A stretch of 64,000 nt of DNA from Pieris napi (GCF_905475465.1 NC_062240.1:4231001-4295000), one strand, 5' to 3'; positions 23,448 to 34,359 are shown, counted from the stretch's first letter. Made by a program: numbers and translations. The notes: a model not told the origin generated them from the sequence alone.

Positions 23448-24097
23448 AATAAATTACATTCTTTTTTGTAATAAGAAATAAAGTATTACTACTACTAAAC
23501 ATTAACAGTAACAGAAATTGTATTTTGTTTTTCCAGACGAATAATAACGAATACAATTCTAACAGCTGCACCAAATTCTCATTTACAATATAAAAGTATT
23601 TTCTTACCTTTTAAAGTGCCCTGTATAAAAATCTGTATATTATACAAGAGCCACAAACCCAATGTTATCATATCTTTATTTTAATCAAAACAATTGATTT
23701 ACGAACAACGGAAAAGGAATTCCTTAATAATAAATCAAAACTTCGATATCGTGCACTATTGACTTAAAACTAACGCCTACAATTATATAGTGCGCAAGTT
23801 TGTGATCCTGTTGACTTAACTAACTCGGTAAACTATATTGCACAACATAGGTATACCCTACTGGATATACTAAAGTATTATATCATATAACATTTTTGTT
23901 CGTTTATGCGTGTATAATGTGACTAATCACAGTAGTATTTCATTGTATTCTAACAGATGAGGTTAGATATAATTCAGTTTTTTAGTTGGAGACTTATAGC
24001 TTATCATACTTTTTAGGGTTGGAAGTTTCCTACCTCTACCTCCAATACCAGTATTTTAGAACGATGACCACTAGGAAGACTTAAAATATACTATACC
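23448..24097. other. AT-rich stretch
   Basis: No feature recognised. Confidence 0.4.
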
Positions 24098-24310
24098 GGA
24101 GTGTCTATGAGCGGTGGGTTTCTTAACATCACGGGAGCATCCTGCACGTTTGCGACCGTTGTTTAAAAAATAGACAAAGCAGTAATGATATCATTACAAG
24201 TAATACCTTAATAGTGATAAATATAGCCTTCTTGCAGTGTCAGTGTCCATGGGCGGCGGTATCACTTAACATCAGATGAGCCTCCTGCCCGTTTGCCTCT
24301 TATTACATAA
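24098..24310 (+). repeat. LINE family A 3' ends, one decayed and one clear
   Basis: 24241-24310 reads GTGTCCATGGGCGGCGGTAT, ATCACTTAACATCAGATGAG and CCTCCTGCCCGTTTGCCTCT, the common family A terminus. 24098-24160 is a more decayed version (GGTGGGTTTCTTAACATCAC). Confidence 0.75.
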
Positions 24311-24722
24311 AACAAAATATTGTGGGGCCTATTTTCATGCAGCACTTTAATCAATAATTAATTTTACACACATGCGAAATTCATCATTATTTGTTTCAAC
24401 TGCACATTGCTGCAATTATGCAGCTCGTTTCCAATCTGCAACAAACCGTATTTCATGTGTCCGTGGTTTTCATATCCGTGATTCTATTTAATAGAACAGA
24501 AAAACATTCCCAAATGTTTTATGAACCGCCTTAATTAATACTTCACATCTAGTTCTATATAACTCATGGCACCAGGCGCGCACCGGTGCAAAGCTAACAA
24601 CAAGTAATTTATCGGTCCTCAGTGCATCGACTCGGAGACTTTGAATAATATTATACGAAGATATTATATTAACCAGAGTTGGTTGCTCTCTTTGTAAACG
24701 CAGCCCATTGCGGAAGGGTGTA
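24311..24722. other. AT-rich stretch
   Basis: No feature recognised. Confidence 0.4.
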
Positions 24723-24941
24723 GAGGATGTGGAAAGCGTTCATAAATTTGTTTACCTAGGAAGCGTCGTGTATAAAACTGGAGGTATTACTGAAGACATT
24801 ACTTCATGCATTGCCAAGACCCGAGTAACCTTCGCACAACGTCAGCCTGTATGGTAGCGTCGAATCAAAGTTAAATATTCGGATCCAACGTCAAATCATC
24901 GTCAGACAGACCATCTGTGGGATACAGGACTTTAAGTCATC
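24723..24941 (+). pseudogene. LINE reverse transcriptase fragment (thumb region)
   Basis: The frame from 24723 encodes EDVESVHKFVYLGSVVYKTG followed by ITEDITSCIAKTRVTFAQ and PVW, then a stop. This matches the region after the YADD box of LINE reverse transcriptases, where KFxYLGS...GG...EDI..RI.KAR..F..L..VW is typical. A further related stretch continues past the stop to about 24941. There is no catalytic core nearby, so it is a small dead fragment. It is a different subfamily from the copy at 15606-17378, whose equivalent motif is YKYLGTWVT. Confidence 0.72.
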
Positions 24942-25259
24942 TATTGATAGAAATCACTGTTCTAAGGTTAAAAAAAATCCTCCCGTTTGATCAATGAACG
25001 GTTAAATTATTCGTAAATCTAACGTCTACATACGATAAGTGAATTCGTATCATATACGATAAGCGGAGATCGACTATGATACTCAAAATTAGCCTTAAAC
25101 TTTAGTCATACGAACCAGAGGAGATGGCTATTTAATACGCCTTTGTTCGGTTATGTTTATTAATTATTTATAAGTTAGTTAACTTAATGTTGGACGTTTC
25201 TAATTTTGAGGGGACTGAGGTCTGGAGGCGAGAGTCTATTTTAAAATACTTACTTCATA
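24942..25259. other. AT-rich spacer
   Basis: No feature recognised. Confidence 0.4.
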
Positions 25260-25633
25260 TCTTAATATATATAAATTACGTGTCACGTTGTTTGTCCGTG
25301 ATGGACTCCTAAACTACCGAACCGATATCAATCAAATTTGCACACCGTATGTAGTTTGATCCAACTTAAAAGATAGGATAGCTTACATCTCAATTTATAC
25401 CAGCAATATTATTTTATTGCAAAATATTTGTTTATTTGATAGTCACAATTCTAACAGATGGCGCTGTGTTGAAAGTACCAACGTTTCACATAAGCTACAA
25501 TTTAATGGCATTACCACCAAAAAAGCATGGTGGTCCCCATGACTGGTGTTCTCCTACCGTTTCCCTTGAATAGTTTGCTACTATATAATATAACAAAAAC
25601 CTTAACCACAGCAACGCTTGGCCGGTCTGCTAG
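25260..25633 (+). mobile_element. Helitron-like element, family B, 374 bp
   Basis: Starts TCTTAATATATATAAATTAC after an A (25259). Ends CTAG before a T (25634), with AACGCTTGGCCGG just upstream. Same length and layout as the inverted copy at 8459-8832. The 67-codon frame over its 3' half is incidental. Confidence 0.87.
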
Positions 25634-26341
25634 TTTAATATATATTTTCCAAGCACTAACACTTACTACACATTTATTACAATATTTTTTTCTTTACATA
25701 TTACTAGGATGTTTCATTGTCCGCGTCTAATAGGGTACATACCAAATAACAAACAGAACCAATAATCGAAACTAAAACTTTTTTTTACATGTGACAAGTG
25801 TTGCCTGCCATTATTTACATATTCAAACTCCAACACTTAATTTCCCAAATTGTGTTTATAATTTAGTTTTAACGTTTGATTCTAGCTTTCTGTTGATACG
25901 AATTTCTCCAATTTTAATATTATATTTTTAGGAGGAAGGGGAAGACGAAAAACTACCCATTTCAATAATTCTTTCAGCATTTGAGTGCTACATTACCCCT
26001 AAGGACATATAAGGCTATTTATTTTGATAATATTCTTTTTTATAAAAGCGAATGCGAGCCGTGCGAACAGAGGACGCTAATCTATAAATAAATTACGAAT
26101 ATCGTAATTATGATACAATATCTATGATTGAGCAATAATGGTAAAATAACTGATGTTAATAATATAGCATTATCTGTGAGGAAAATACCCTGTTATTTTA
26201 ACATAGATATAACATAGTAAACTAATGTGTGTACCTTACAATTTTAACAAACTTAGTAACTAGCTTCATTTTGATAGAGTAAGCTTTCAATTTATTTCAA
26301 CATATTATATGTTAATTTTTTTACGTACTAAGAGACGGAAA
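25634..26341. other. AT-rich stretch
   Basis: No feature recognised. Confidence 0.4.
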
Positions 26342-26551
26342 CTCTGATTATGAAATAAACATAATAATGAATAGGCCCCGGTCTTGGGCTTATACGAGAC
26401 CGCTAACCCGGCCCCAGGAATATAAAGCTACCTTCTCTATATAGGGGGTTCTCACTGGGGTAACTTCTGTTACGCGCGACCACGTAACATCCCTACTTCT
26501 AGTATGCCGGAGAGAGCCGATGTATAAGTTCTAATAGGGGAACAACTCTAT
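26342..26551. other. GC-rich block abutting the foldback element, unidentified
   Basis: Clearly different in base composition from the surroundings (GGCCCCGGTCTTGGGCTTAT, CGACCACGTAACATCC). A similar GC-rich block begins on the other side of the foldback element (28878 onward). It may be one older element split by the insertion. No family is assigned. Confidence 0.45.
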
Positions 26552-26735
26552 TAGACCACAAGCCCATGAACAAAAAATACCTGTGAAATGACCCAACCTG
26601 AATTACGCTTAGAAGGCTGTTACTATATCTGAAAATAGCTCTGAGCACTATGCCGTCATTTCTGAGCGGTACATGTGAGTACGTGAGTGAATGGACTTTC
26701 TCAGGTACAATGGGGGAATTTCGACTAATTATTAA

Positions 26736-27223
26736 TGTACGGCTTTGTTATAAGTGTATAGATGATTAAAAATAAATGTCGAAAAACCTAGTGCCGTACA
26801 AAAGTGATGGTGCCGGAAGTCGGTGCAAATTTTTAATTCGACGACAGTTGCAGAAGCAATATAGGTCATTTATTACTGTACGGCATTTGTGTGATTCCTT
26901 TTGGACACATATACAGATACTTTACCCGTAAACGCCGTACATATTCCCAGCGGAGCGGTCGAAAGCCAAGGGTCGCAACATATGTCTGATTAGCATATAG
27001 GTGATGATGATATGAAACAACATAAAATTAAATGATCTTGAGAGTACTTCACAAATAGATAACATTTTCCAGCATGCCGTACATTTTTTGTGGAACACAT
27101 AGGTGTATGGGGTAAAATACTTTCCTCAGAAAAGAGTCATTTTCCGGTGACTTTTATCTGTACGGCAACAACACAGGTTATTAATACTTTAGACAATCTT
27201 CAATAAAAGATAAATGCCGTACA
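26736..27223. repeat. left-half GCCGTACA array, about 141-bp period
   Basis: Inverse-oriented TGTACGGC starts at 26736, 26877 and 27159. Direct GCCGTACA starts at 26793, 26934, 27076 and 27216. Direct copies are 141, 142 and 140 bp apart. Each inverse-to-direct pair is 57 bp apart. One expected inverse copy near 27018 is not recognisable. Confidence 0.85.
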
Positions 27224-27256
27224 CTTTCGATAGTCCACTACCACCGCCTACCAATA

Positions 27257-27836
27257 CAGGGCGTCCCAAAGTTATGGGAAATGAAGGGAAAGTACCTTAA
27301 ATATCGTAGATAGGGTATTTTACTAAAAGAAGACTTTATGTTATTTTTAAAAGTTATTAATTCTGCATTCAAAGATTTTTTAAAAATTACTTGCCTCGTC
27401 TGGGAATCGAACCGACTTAAATGTAAAAAAAAACACCCCTACTTTTATGATGCCAATCGAAAGAATGGCCAAAAACTAATAACTCTTATTAAGTAACATA
27501 GTATTTTAAAAGAAAGTAACAGCGTGAATATATCTTTTTAATCAAATTAAAAACATTATCTATCGTAGTCGGCCTAAAAAAATCCCCTACGAGTCTGTTA
27601 CTTTAGAAAAGTTATTAGGTTTTGGCCATTCTTTCGATTGGCATCATAAAAGTAGGGGTGTTTTTTTTTTTAATTTAAGCCGGTTCGATTTCCAGATGAG
27701 GCAAGTAGTTTTTAAAAAATCTTTGAATGCAGAATTACTAACTTTTAAAAATAACAAAGTCTTCTTTCAGTAAAATACCCTATCTACGATATTAAAGGTA
27801 CTTTTCCTTCATGTCCTATAACTTTGGGACGCCCTG
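27257..27836. mobile_element. nested palindromic MITE, TA-flanked, 580 bp
   Basis: Ends CAGGGCGTCCCAAAGTTA and its mirror, flanked by TA at 27255-27256 and 27837-27838. Each arm is roughly 220 bp, with scattered mismatches and small indels, around a central loop that is itself partly self-complementary. It sits inside the foldback element and lacks the GCCGTACA motif. TA flanks fit the Tc1/mariner type; no transposase is encoded. Confidence 0.85.
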
Positions 27837-28023
27837 TATTATATTTTTATTTTGGTTAAAAATATTTTTCTTTTACCTCTCTCTGCTGGTACGATAAGGC
27901 TGTAAATATACTTTACAGCGTTATGGTAGTATACTCAGATATGTACAGTTATTAATGACCTTAAGGGACACCTCAAACGTCGTCGAAGTTTTTATCAGCT
28001 GTAAAGAATAATCTGGAGTAAAA

Positions 28024-28693
28024 TGTACGGCATCTGGTTTTTTTTGTTTATTTATATTTGTTACATATAAAATAACAATAATCTTTGAAAATATTACTCC
28101 ACATATTACTCTAGGAGCATTTGAAAAGTCATCTAAATTTCGGAAATTTCATATATTTTTTATCATAATATTTTTATTTGTTACCATTTATAATGAACGG
28201 CTATAATGTACAACGGTAATATTTAGTAACATTATGTAAAAAAACAAGTTGCCGTACATTATTCTCTGATCTTACAGCAGTAAGAACTTGGTAAATCCTG
28301 AAATTTCGATAAATATTTAATTACACAAATATTAACTATAATATTTGGACGGCATAATTATAAAACATTATTGTCCGTGTTAAATAATATTTTGAACATG
28401 TTGCCGTACATTTTACAATGACCTTAGGGTATATGGGTGTAGGGGTAGGGTTCCGACCCTTGGCTTTCGACCGCTCCGCTGGAAATATGTACGGCGTTTA
28501 CGGGTAAAGTATCTGTATATGTGTCCAAAAGGAATCACACAAATGCCGTACAGTAATAAATGACCTATATTGCTTCTGCAACTGTCGTCGAATTAAAAAT
28601 TTGCACCGACTTCCGGCACCATCACTTTTGTACGGCACTAGGTTTTTCGACATTTATTTTTAATCATCTATACACTTATAACAAAGCCGTACA
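28024..28693. repeat. right-half GCCGTACA array
   Basis: Direct copies start at 28251, 28403, 28545 and 28686. Inverse copies start at 28024, 28488 and 28629, with a one-base variant at 28346. The 57-bp pairing recurs (28346-28403, 28488-28545, 28629-28686), and spacing between like copies is 141-152 bp. Part of this mirrors the left arm, but the inner copies are outside the arms. Confidence 0.8.
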
Positions 28694-28877
28694 TTAATAA
28701 TTAGTCGAAATTCCCCCATTGTACCTGAGAAAGTCCATTCACTCACGTACTCACATGTACCGCTCAGAAATGACGGCATAGTGCTCAGAGCTATTTTCAG
28801 ATATAGTAACAGCCTTCTAAGCGTAATTCAGGTTGGGTCATTTCACAGGTATTTTTTGTTCATGGGCTTGTGGTCTA

Positions 28878-29100
28878 TATAGGACATAACATAGATATCC
28901 TTACCCAGGGTCACGGATAAAGATCTTAACGGTGGAGGGTGGAGACAGCAGCCGTCGGTACGGCCAAACCATCGGAAGAGGTGAGCCAGAGCGTTATTCC
29001 TTGGTCTTGATGGAGAACCATGGTGAAGCGCAATCCTTCCGCACCGGATCACTAAAGGATCGAAGTCATAAAGGTTGTGATACTGCGATATTGAAAGTAA
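28878..29100. other. GC-rich block on the right of the foldback element, unidentified
   Basis: Contains GGTGGAGGGTGGAGACAGCA and a 108-codon frame (28932-29258) that I do not recognise. Base composition matches the block at 26342-26551. Both could belong to one interrupted element. Confidence 0.4.
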
Positions 29101-29929
29101 TGGAATATGGGCTGCCGAAATTGTGTTATTTCGTTCCAATTTGTAATTGTGAACAAATCGTTCTAATAAAAAAATCACATCATAAATTTCGTTATTGGTC
29201 AGTAGGAAAAGAATCGTACAATATTAAAATTCTAACATTTAGGGATAAAAAAAATTAACTACGTTGTCAATACTCTTCTAAGAACGTAAGATAATCCATA
29301 TTGATAATTATAATTACATATTGATGACTTCATAAGACTTAGATCAGTTTGATCTACGACGCGTGGTACAAAATTATACAGCGTATAAAAGGTAGTAGCT
29401 AAATAATAGCTTCCATACACGCGAAACAGACAACGTACATTACATAACTCAGCTTTATATTAGTGATTGATGGTTATATGTTCCGTTTTAGCATACTCTG
29501 TAATTTATGCGTCGTTTTTTCCATTTCAGTGATCAAACAAAGTATTTATACAGTGATATACATTGTAGTAAAGTAGGTTTAAGCGGAAAAATAATAAAAT
29601 TCAATGGTTTATTTCTCGGGAGAGTTGAGTTTCAATTGTTCTATTTACGCAATCATAAGTACCTACATCTACATTTTTATAAGATTGACACAAGATTTTC
29701 AAATTTATCAGATTATAATAAAAAGCAATAAAGGTGGCACAGCAACACTGTATGGCACTCAATAGACTGAATGAGAGTGGAAACATGAGAAATCCATTCA
29801 ATATTTTTTAATTCGTAATATTCACTTAAAAAATGTATAGATTACGTCTTTGTTTTACTATTTCGAAATTGGGAGAAGTTTTTTCAATTCAAACTTGTAG
29901 AAATGTATTAAACGGGCGCCAATAAGGTT
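29101..29929. other. AT-rich stretch
   Basis: A TATA-like GTATAAAAGG at 29382-29391 is the only hint of a promoter, with no gene after it. Nothing else recognised. Confidence 0.4.
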
Positions 29930-30362
29930 AGGGGTTATGGATACCCACAGCACCAGTAGGTTCGTTTGTAGTCTGTTACTTGTTTGTCCTGTTTTTAGAA
30001 GAAGAGCAGGGCTTGGCATCTTCTAACGCATTTACCATGGAGAGTGTTCAGAGTACTTGTTTGGATTACCTGCAGCTGAGATTCATCATCGGACTTCGAT
30101 GCTGAATACGAAATTCCACCCGTATCACCTCGACGTCCGTCGTTCCACAACTAAGCGTTTTTAAGGTAGTTTTTGCCTCGCACCACCACTATGTGGAACC
30201 AGCTGCCCACTGAAGTATTTTAGAACCAATTCGACTTAGAGTCCTTGAAGAAAAGAGCGTATCAATTCTCAAAAGGTCGGCAACGCACTCGCGAGCCCTC
30301 TGGCATTGAGAGTGTCCATGGGCGAAAGTGAACCTACTACCCGTTTGTCCCCTGTTCAATAT
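29930..30362 (+). pseudogene. LINE family A remnant: C-terminus of ORF2 and 3' end
   Basis: Near 30190-30300 the plus strand encodes, with breaks, a WNQLPTEVF-like stretch, then FDLESLKKRAYQFSKGRQRT and REPSGIESVHG. This pattern (WN.LP..VF...FK.R...L) is what I recognise as the C-terminal end of CR1/Jockey-type LINE reverse transcriptases. Upstream pieces near 30060-30170 also fit the family but carry stops. The 3' terminus CATGGGCGAAAGTGAACCTA and CCCGTTTGTCCCC matches the many shorter family A scraps in this window. Confidence 0.7.
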
Positions 30363-30838
30363 AAGAAAATACTATCGTACGTAGCTATGCCTAAAGTGTA
30401 ATACTTTAAGAACCTATTTCATCATAATATAATTGAATTAACCGTGTGACCTTTCGTTTCTAGGACTCATTATTAATTAACTTACATCAGATTCTCGTGA
30501 CCTCCCGGGACTATTCAATATGCAAATGGTGCTGACACAGCGCCTTAGTCGACGAAATTACCGTGACAACTGTACATCTTAATTAAATAATTACAGTAAA
30601 TTATATATATGCGATAATAATACTAAACACCAATTATAAATGTCTGTCTTAGACGGATCGAAGAGTTTATCAACATAATGTCTGGTATTTCATGAGCAGG
30701 CCAATAATATATTATTTAACAAGACAAACCGCTAAACTTCCCGAAAAGCTGATGAGCAGTGTGGGTTAAAAGATGACTTAATAAGGACAAGGAATGGGAA
30801 AGATAGAATAACAAGGATAAGATTTAGATATAGATAGG
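30363..30838. other. AT-rich spacer
   Basis: No feature recognised. Confidence 0.4.
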
Positions 30839-31103
30839 GAGCGTTCAAGTATAGTATAGAGAATATTGACCCCCCCCCCCTTCCCCCATGTAACGCACCG
30901 TAACGTTTTTCTGTACCCAAGTATAGTAAAATGTTTCATGAACACCTAGTGACTCTTTGTATACCTAAAAGTTACCATTATGTGGTGTAAAGTACTGGAA
31001 AGTCGAAAATAATATTAACAATAACGCGTAATTCAATCCCCGCCCCGTATCGTAACGTTATACAAAATAACAACAAAATTCGTTACGTAATACTTGAACG
31101 CTC
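30839..31103. mobile_element. MITE with GAGCGTTCAAGTAT ends, 265 bp
   Basis: GAGCGTTCAAGTATAG starts at 30839, and the mirror (ATACTTGAACGCTC) ends at 31103. The interior has an 11-C run (30870-30880), a further CCCCC and a CCCCGCCCC block. No clear target duplication and no coding capacity. Confidence 0.7.
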
Positions 31104-31280
31104 TCTTACAATATGGTGAAGTCAGGTTAGGTAGGTCTTATCGTACATACTTGGACCAAATTCACAACGTACTAGAGAAGGGACAAGTCAAAAGTAGTCA
31201 TAATCGACGAGCATGCATGGTGAATATCACGAAAGTGGATGAAGCGAGAGAGGTAAGTCAGGTTCGTTGCGACTGGAGAT

Positions 31281-31530
31281 CTGCCCTGCGATTCTGTAAC
31301 AGCTCACTTTTCGAACTCACTCAGCGGTTTTCGCATCGGCGGTCGCTCTCAAATCAGTCGTGAAGCAGTCATTTTATGATTTGGCATTCTGAAAAGGTGG
31401 AAGCTTGTAGTTTATTGTTTATTAGAATGCCAAATCATAAAATGACTGCTTCACGACTGATTTCAGAGCGACCGCCGATGCGAAAACCGCTGAGTGAGTT
31501 CGAAAAGTGAGTTACAGAATCGCAGGTCTG
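31281..31530. mobile_element. palindromic MITE, family P, copy 2 (both arms intact)
   Basis: Arms of about 110 bp run from CTGCCCTGCGATTCTG to the mirror CAGAATCGCAGGTCTG. They include TTCGAACTCACTCAGCGG, GCATCGGCGGTCGCTCTC and AAATCAGTCGTGAAGCAG, around a small loop near 31385-31420. This is the best-preserved member in the window. The 89-codon frame ending at 31363 is read through its left arm. Confidence 0.85.
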
Positions 31531-32112
31531 TAGTCTCTGCCTACCCTTTTGGTGAAAAAGGCGTGAATATAAATAAATAAACGAAATTAAGAAATTGTAA
31601 ATTAAATGTATAAACGCTGAGAGAGTTTTTGGAACAACTACATATCTTCACGATTATGTACAGAGTAACATTCCATTCATAATGTATAGAGATCTTAGTC
31701 GGGAATGTAGTGCAAGGCAAGGAGGCTTTAATACTTTACTCTGAAATACTGTCTGATGTAAAGTACTTATAACAAACTTATATATTACGAAAAATTATCA
31801 CAGATTTTAGTGCGTTTGGTTTTCACGATGTTATAAAACAAATATTATTTTATAAAAATTCGTAACATTTTTTAGGCGTAATAAAACTGTCGTATGAAAC
31901 CTGTGTCTTAAAAATAAACGTACAATTACACAGACTGATGACAGATTAACACATCCACAAAGTATAAGATACGAAGCGAAAAAACTCCCAACACTTGTCG
32001 CGACCTCAATAAGACTTAAGATTTTGATACACTTAAACATTTTTAGTAATATCATGTCTTATTTCAAAATATTCAATTTTAATCTTTACTAATATAATCG
32101 ACTTCGACGATT
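31531..32112. other. AT-rich stretch
   Basis: No feature recognised. Confidence 0.4.
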
Positions 32113-32404
32113 CGACGACTCATTGGTCTAGTGGTTAGTACCCCTCACTGCGAATCCATGGGTCCCGGGTTCGATCCCCGGCTGAGACGAACATCGATGT
32201 GATGAGCATTTGGTGTAGTGCTTAGGTCTTAGGTGTTTAAATATGTATTTATATGTCTATCTATCTATGATATGTATGTATATCCGTTGCCTAGTACCCA
32301 TAACACAAGCTTCACCAGCTTAGCATGGGACTCGGTCAATTGGGGTGAATTGTCTTAATAAAAAAATAATAAAAGATAATAAAAAATAAATTAAAAAAAA
32401 TAAA
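32113..32404 (+). repeat. tRNA-derived SINE, family 2, full length
   Basis: The A-box region TGGTCTAGTGG is at 32124-32134 and the B-box GGTTCGATCC at 32168-32177. The body matches the copy at 5896-6146. A long A-rich tail (AATAAAAAAATAATAAAAG and on) suggests a relatively young insertion. Confidence 0.9.
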
Positions 32405-33037
32405 GAGGCAAGATACTCAAAAGGACAGGACCGATGCCAAAATCTTTTCCACCGTTCGAATGCATCAGAGCAATGTTGTAAAATGCAATGTTTATTTTCG
32501 ATTTTTTTTTTAATAAAGGTCCTGTCATGCCTGCACAGGGCGCTATAAAAATATTGCCATGTATGTAATTTACATTTTTCTAAATATATATAAACATAAA
32601 AACACCTTTACTAAATTATAAAAGTATAAAGTTGTGAAAAATTAAAATTTGTTTTAACAAAATGTACACACTGAGTAAGGGCCAGACAATAATTATGTTA
32701 AGAAGCGTCTATTTTGCAGCACACACATGAATATTATGTAAACTATTTTGTGTAAAACTGAATAGCATCCGACTTCTAAGCGATTTTAAATGAGAAAAAG
32801 AAATAGACTATAATCCAGATAGCGAGAAACAGCGCGACCTACCTAATATAAGCATTGTCTTACTATTCCAATCTATCTATCTATATCCAAGTCGAGGACT
32901 CAATGATTAACAAAAATAATTTACAAATGATTTACTAAAATATTATGAAGCAACATTTCTTATGAAATAATTTTGTTTGCAAATAACATCATGGATATAT
33001 AAATAGATGAGGATATGGTTTACAAAAGTAAAAATCA
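32405..33037. other. AT-rich stretch
   Basis: Only a short (ATCT)n run near 32870-32885. Confidence 0.4.
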
Positions 33038-33445
33038 TTTAATCATATAGGAAACACATTGTACACTTATGAACGTCAAAAAAGAAATAGATAAGAAATG
33101 CTTCTTAATTTACATTTAGTCCCAGTTCTCAAATCAAGGACGTAGAACGGAAAAGAAGAACGGAAGGGAAGAGAAGAAGAACTGGCAATAAACTCTCCGC
33201 CACTCCTTTTAATCGCCATGGTTTTAGTTTTATACAACGGTTGTAAGGAGCTGCAACCATGCTCCACATGAAATCTTAAGTAATTAATAATAATAAAATA
33301 AATCAAAAACAAAGATTTGTCCTGTATCAGCAAGAAGCATGGTGAAATAGGACCACGCACTTACATTCTCGTGGGAACAACACACATACAAAATCGAAAT
33401 AACTAACATCACCACATACTCGAATTCAATTACGACCAGTCACCA
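33038..33445 (-). repeat. dispersed repeat D (LINE/SINE 3' module), copy 1
   Basis: On + it reads GTACACTTATGAACGTCAAA, CCAGTTCTCAAATCAAGG, ACTGGCAATAAACTCTCCGC and CTCGTGGGAACAACAC. Its minus strand ends TTTGACGTTCATAAGTGTAC, like the module at 18828. An insertion near 33150-33170 lengthens the GAAGA stretch. The minus-strand 94-codon frame here is repeat-derived. Confidence 0.78.
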
Positions 33446-34047
33446 CAAGTAACACCCGTTCACGAGTATGACGCATGGCCAACCATCGGCACATATATAT
33501 TAACTTACTAAATTGAGTGACTTATACCAATTTCTTTAATGACCCCTATTTAAATATGTTTTGTATCTTTCTTTTAAACTAAGTGTATCACAACTTTACA
33601 ACGTACAGAGCGTCGAAGTGGAATGAATCTTTTTTAATATCGCGCCTCTGAATGTGATAGCACCCTTTACGCTCCCTGTTTCTTGCGAGTGCGAGTGTGG
33701 AACCCTTCACTCTTGATTAGGTTTTAGTACACGTACTTTAGTTCTATTACGGCGTCTTCTATGCGATGAAATTTGTACCATTTTAAGTTAGATTTACGAT
33801 ATTATCTCAACAAGTTATGAATAACAACGATTTTAGTATGTCCTTTAATAGTATAAGACTATTAAGACCGAGTGCAGAATTACGGACGAGATATCACTCA
33901 CTCAAGTGTTATGACCAAGTGGTAATTTCGCTTATAGACAGAGAAATTCTTTAGTGCACATCTAAAACTCAGGCCTTTATCTCAGGCTAAACAGTGCGAA
34001 CAATACAATATTTTGATCAAGGGTCTTTCAGGAAAAGAGGAAATCCA
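33446..34047. other. AT-rich stretch
   Basis: No feature recognised. Confidence 0.4.
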
Positions 34048-34300
34048 AAGGCCCTTCAATATTTTACGTCTGGGCTTCAGATTGCTGTCTCTGTTTCGTT
34101 ATCATTAGATTTGTCCAATAGGCAAGTTAGTCAGTGACCAGCATTCTGTGTCTAACACCGGTTTGGGTTAACATGCCGATGAAAACCCTCACGATGTTTT
34201 CTTTCACTGCACGAGCGAGTTCTAAATGCGTCCTACCCACCCTAACCTACGAACCTATGACCTCAGGAATGTGAATCTCATGCTGGAGTAATTTGCCCAG
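34048..34300 (-). repeat. SINE family 1, decayed copy
   Basis: CTGGGCTTCAGATTGCTG, ACGATGTTTTCTTTCACTGC and CGAACCTATGACCTCAGGAA follow the same order as the 1375-1662 copy, with many changes. The tRNA-like head is partly lost. Confidence 0.72.
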
Positions 34301-34359
34301 AAAGAAATTTGAAAGAAAGAACGAACGGATTATTGAAAGGCACTTACAAGCTTTATGGC

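Larger units (their letters stand above)
26554..28875. mobile_element. foldback element with 422-bp near-identical arms and periodic GCCGTACA motif
   Basis: The left arm is 26554-26975 and the right arm 28454-28875, mirror images. I found one mismatch (near 26946). Outer ends are GACCACAAGCCCATG, flanked on both sides by TA (26552-26553 and 28876-28877), consistent with a TA duplication. The 2.3 kb total includes a nested palindromic element (27257-27836). No long frame exists, so it is non-autonomous. GCCGTACA or its inverse occurs 14 times exactly, none of them in the nested element. This resembles foldback (FB-like) transposons whose long arms contain iterated short motifs. The superfamily is unknown. 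Confidence 0.85.

Noticed and set aside
27405..27420. B-box-like GGGAATCGAACC suggesting a tRNA or SINE
   Set aside because: It lies inside the arm of the palindromic MITE and has no matching A-box.
26736..28693. CRISPR-like array from regularly spaced motifs
   Set aside because: The motif is only 8 bp, alternates in orientation, lies in a foldback transposon, and the genome is eukaryotic.
28932..29258. 108-codon protein
   Set aside because: No recognised domain. It runs from a GC-rich block into AT-rich DNA with a sharp composition change, and an equally long frame lies opposite.
29382..29391. core promoter (GTATAAAAGG)
   Set aside because: Same reason; no coding sequence follows.
31094..31363. 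89-codon protein
   Set aside because: Runs from the end of one MITE into the arm of another.
32113..32185. tRNA gene
   Set aside because: A- and B-boxes are present, but the sequence continues into a SINE body with an A-rich tail, and a second copy with the same body exists at 5896-6146.
33076..33360. 94-codon minus-strand protein
   Set aside because: Translated from repeat D, which occurs three times in the window.
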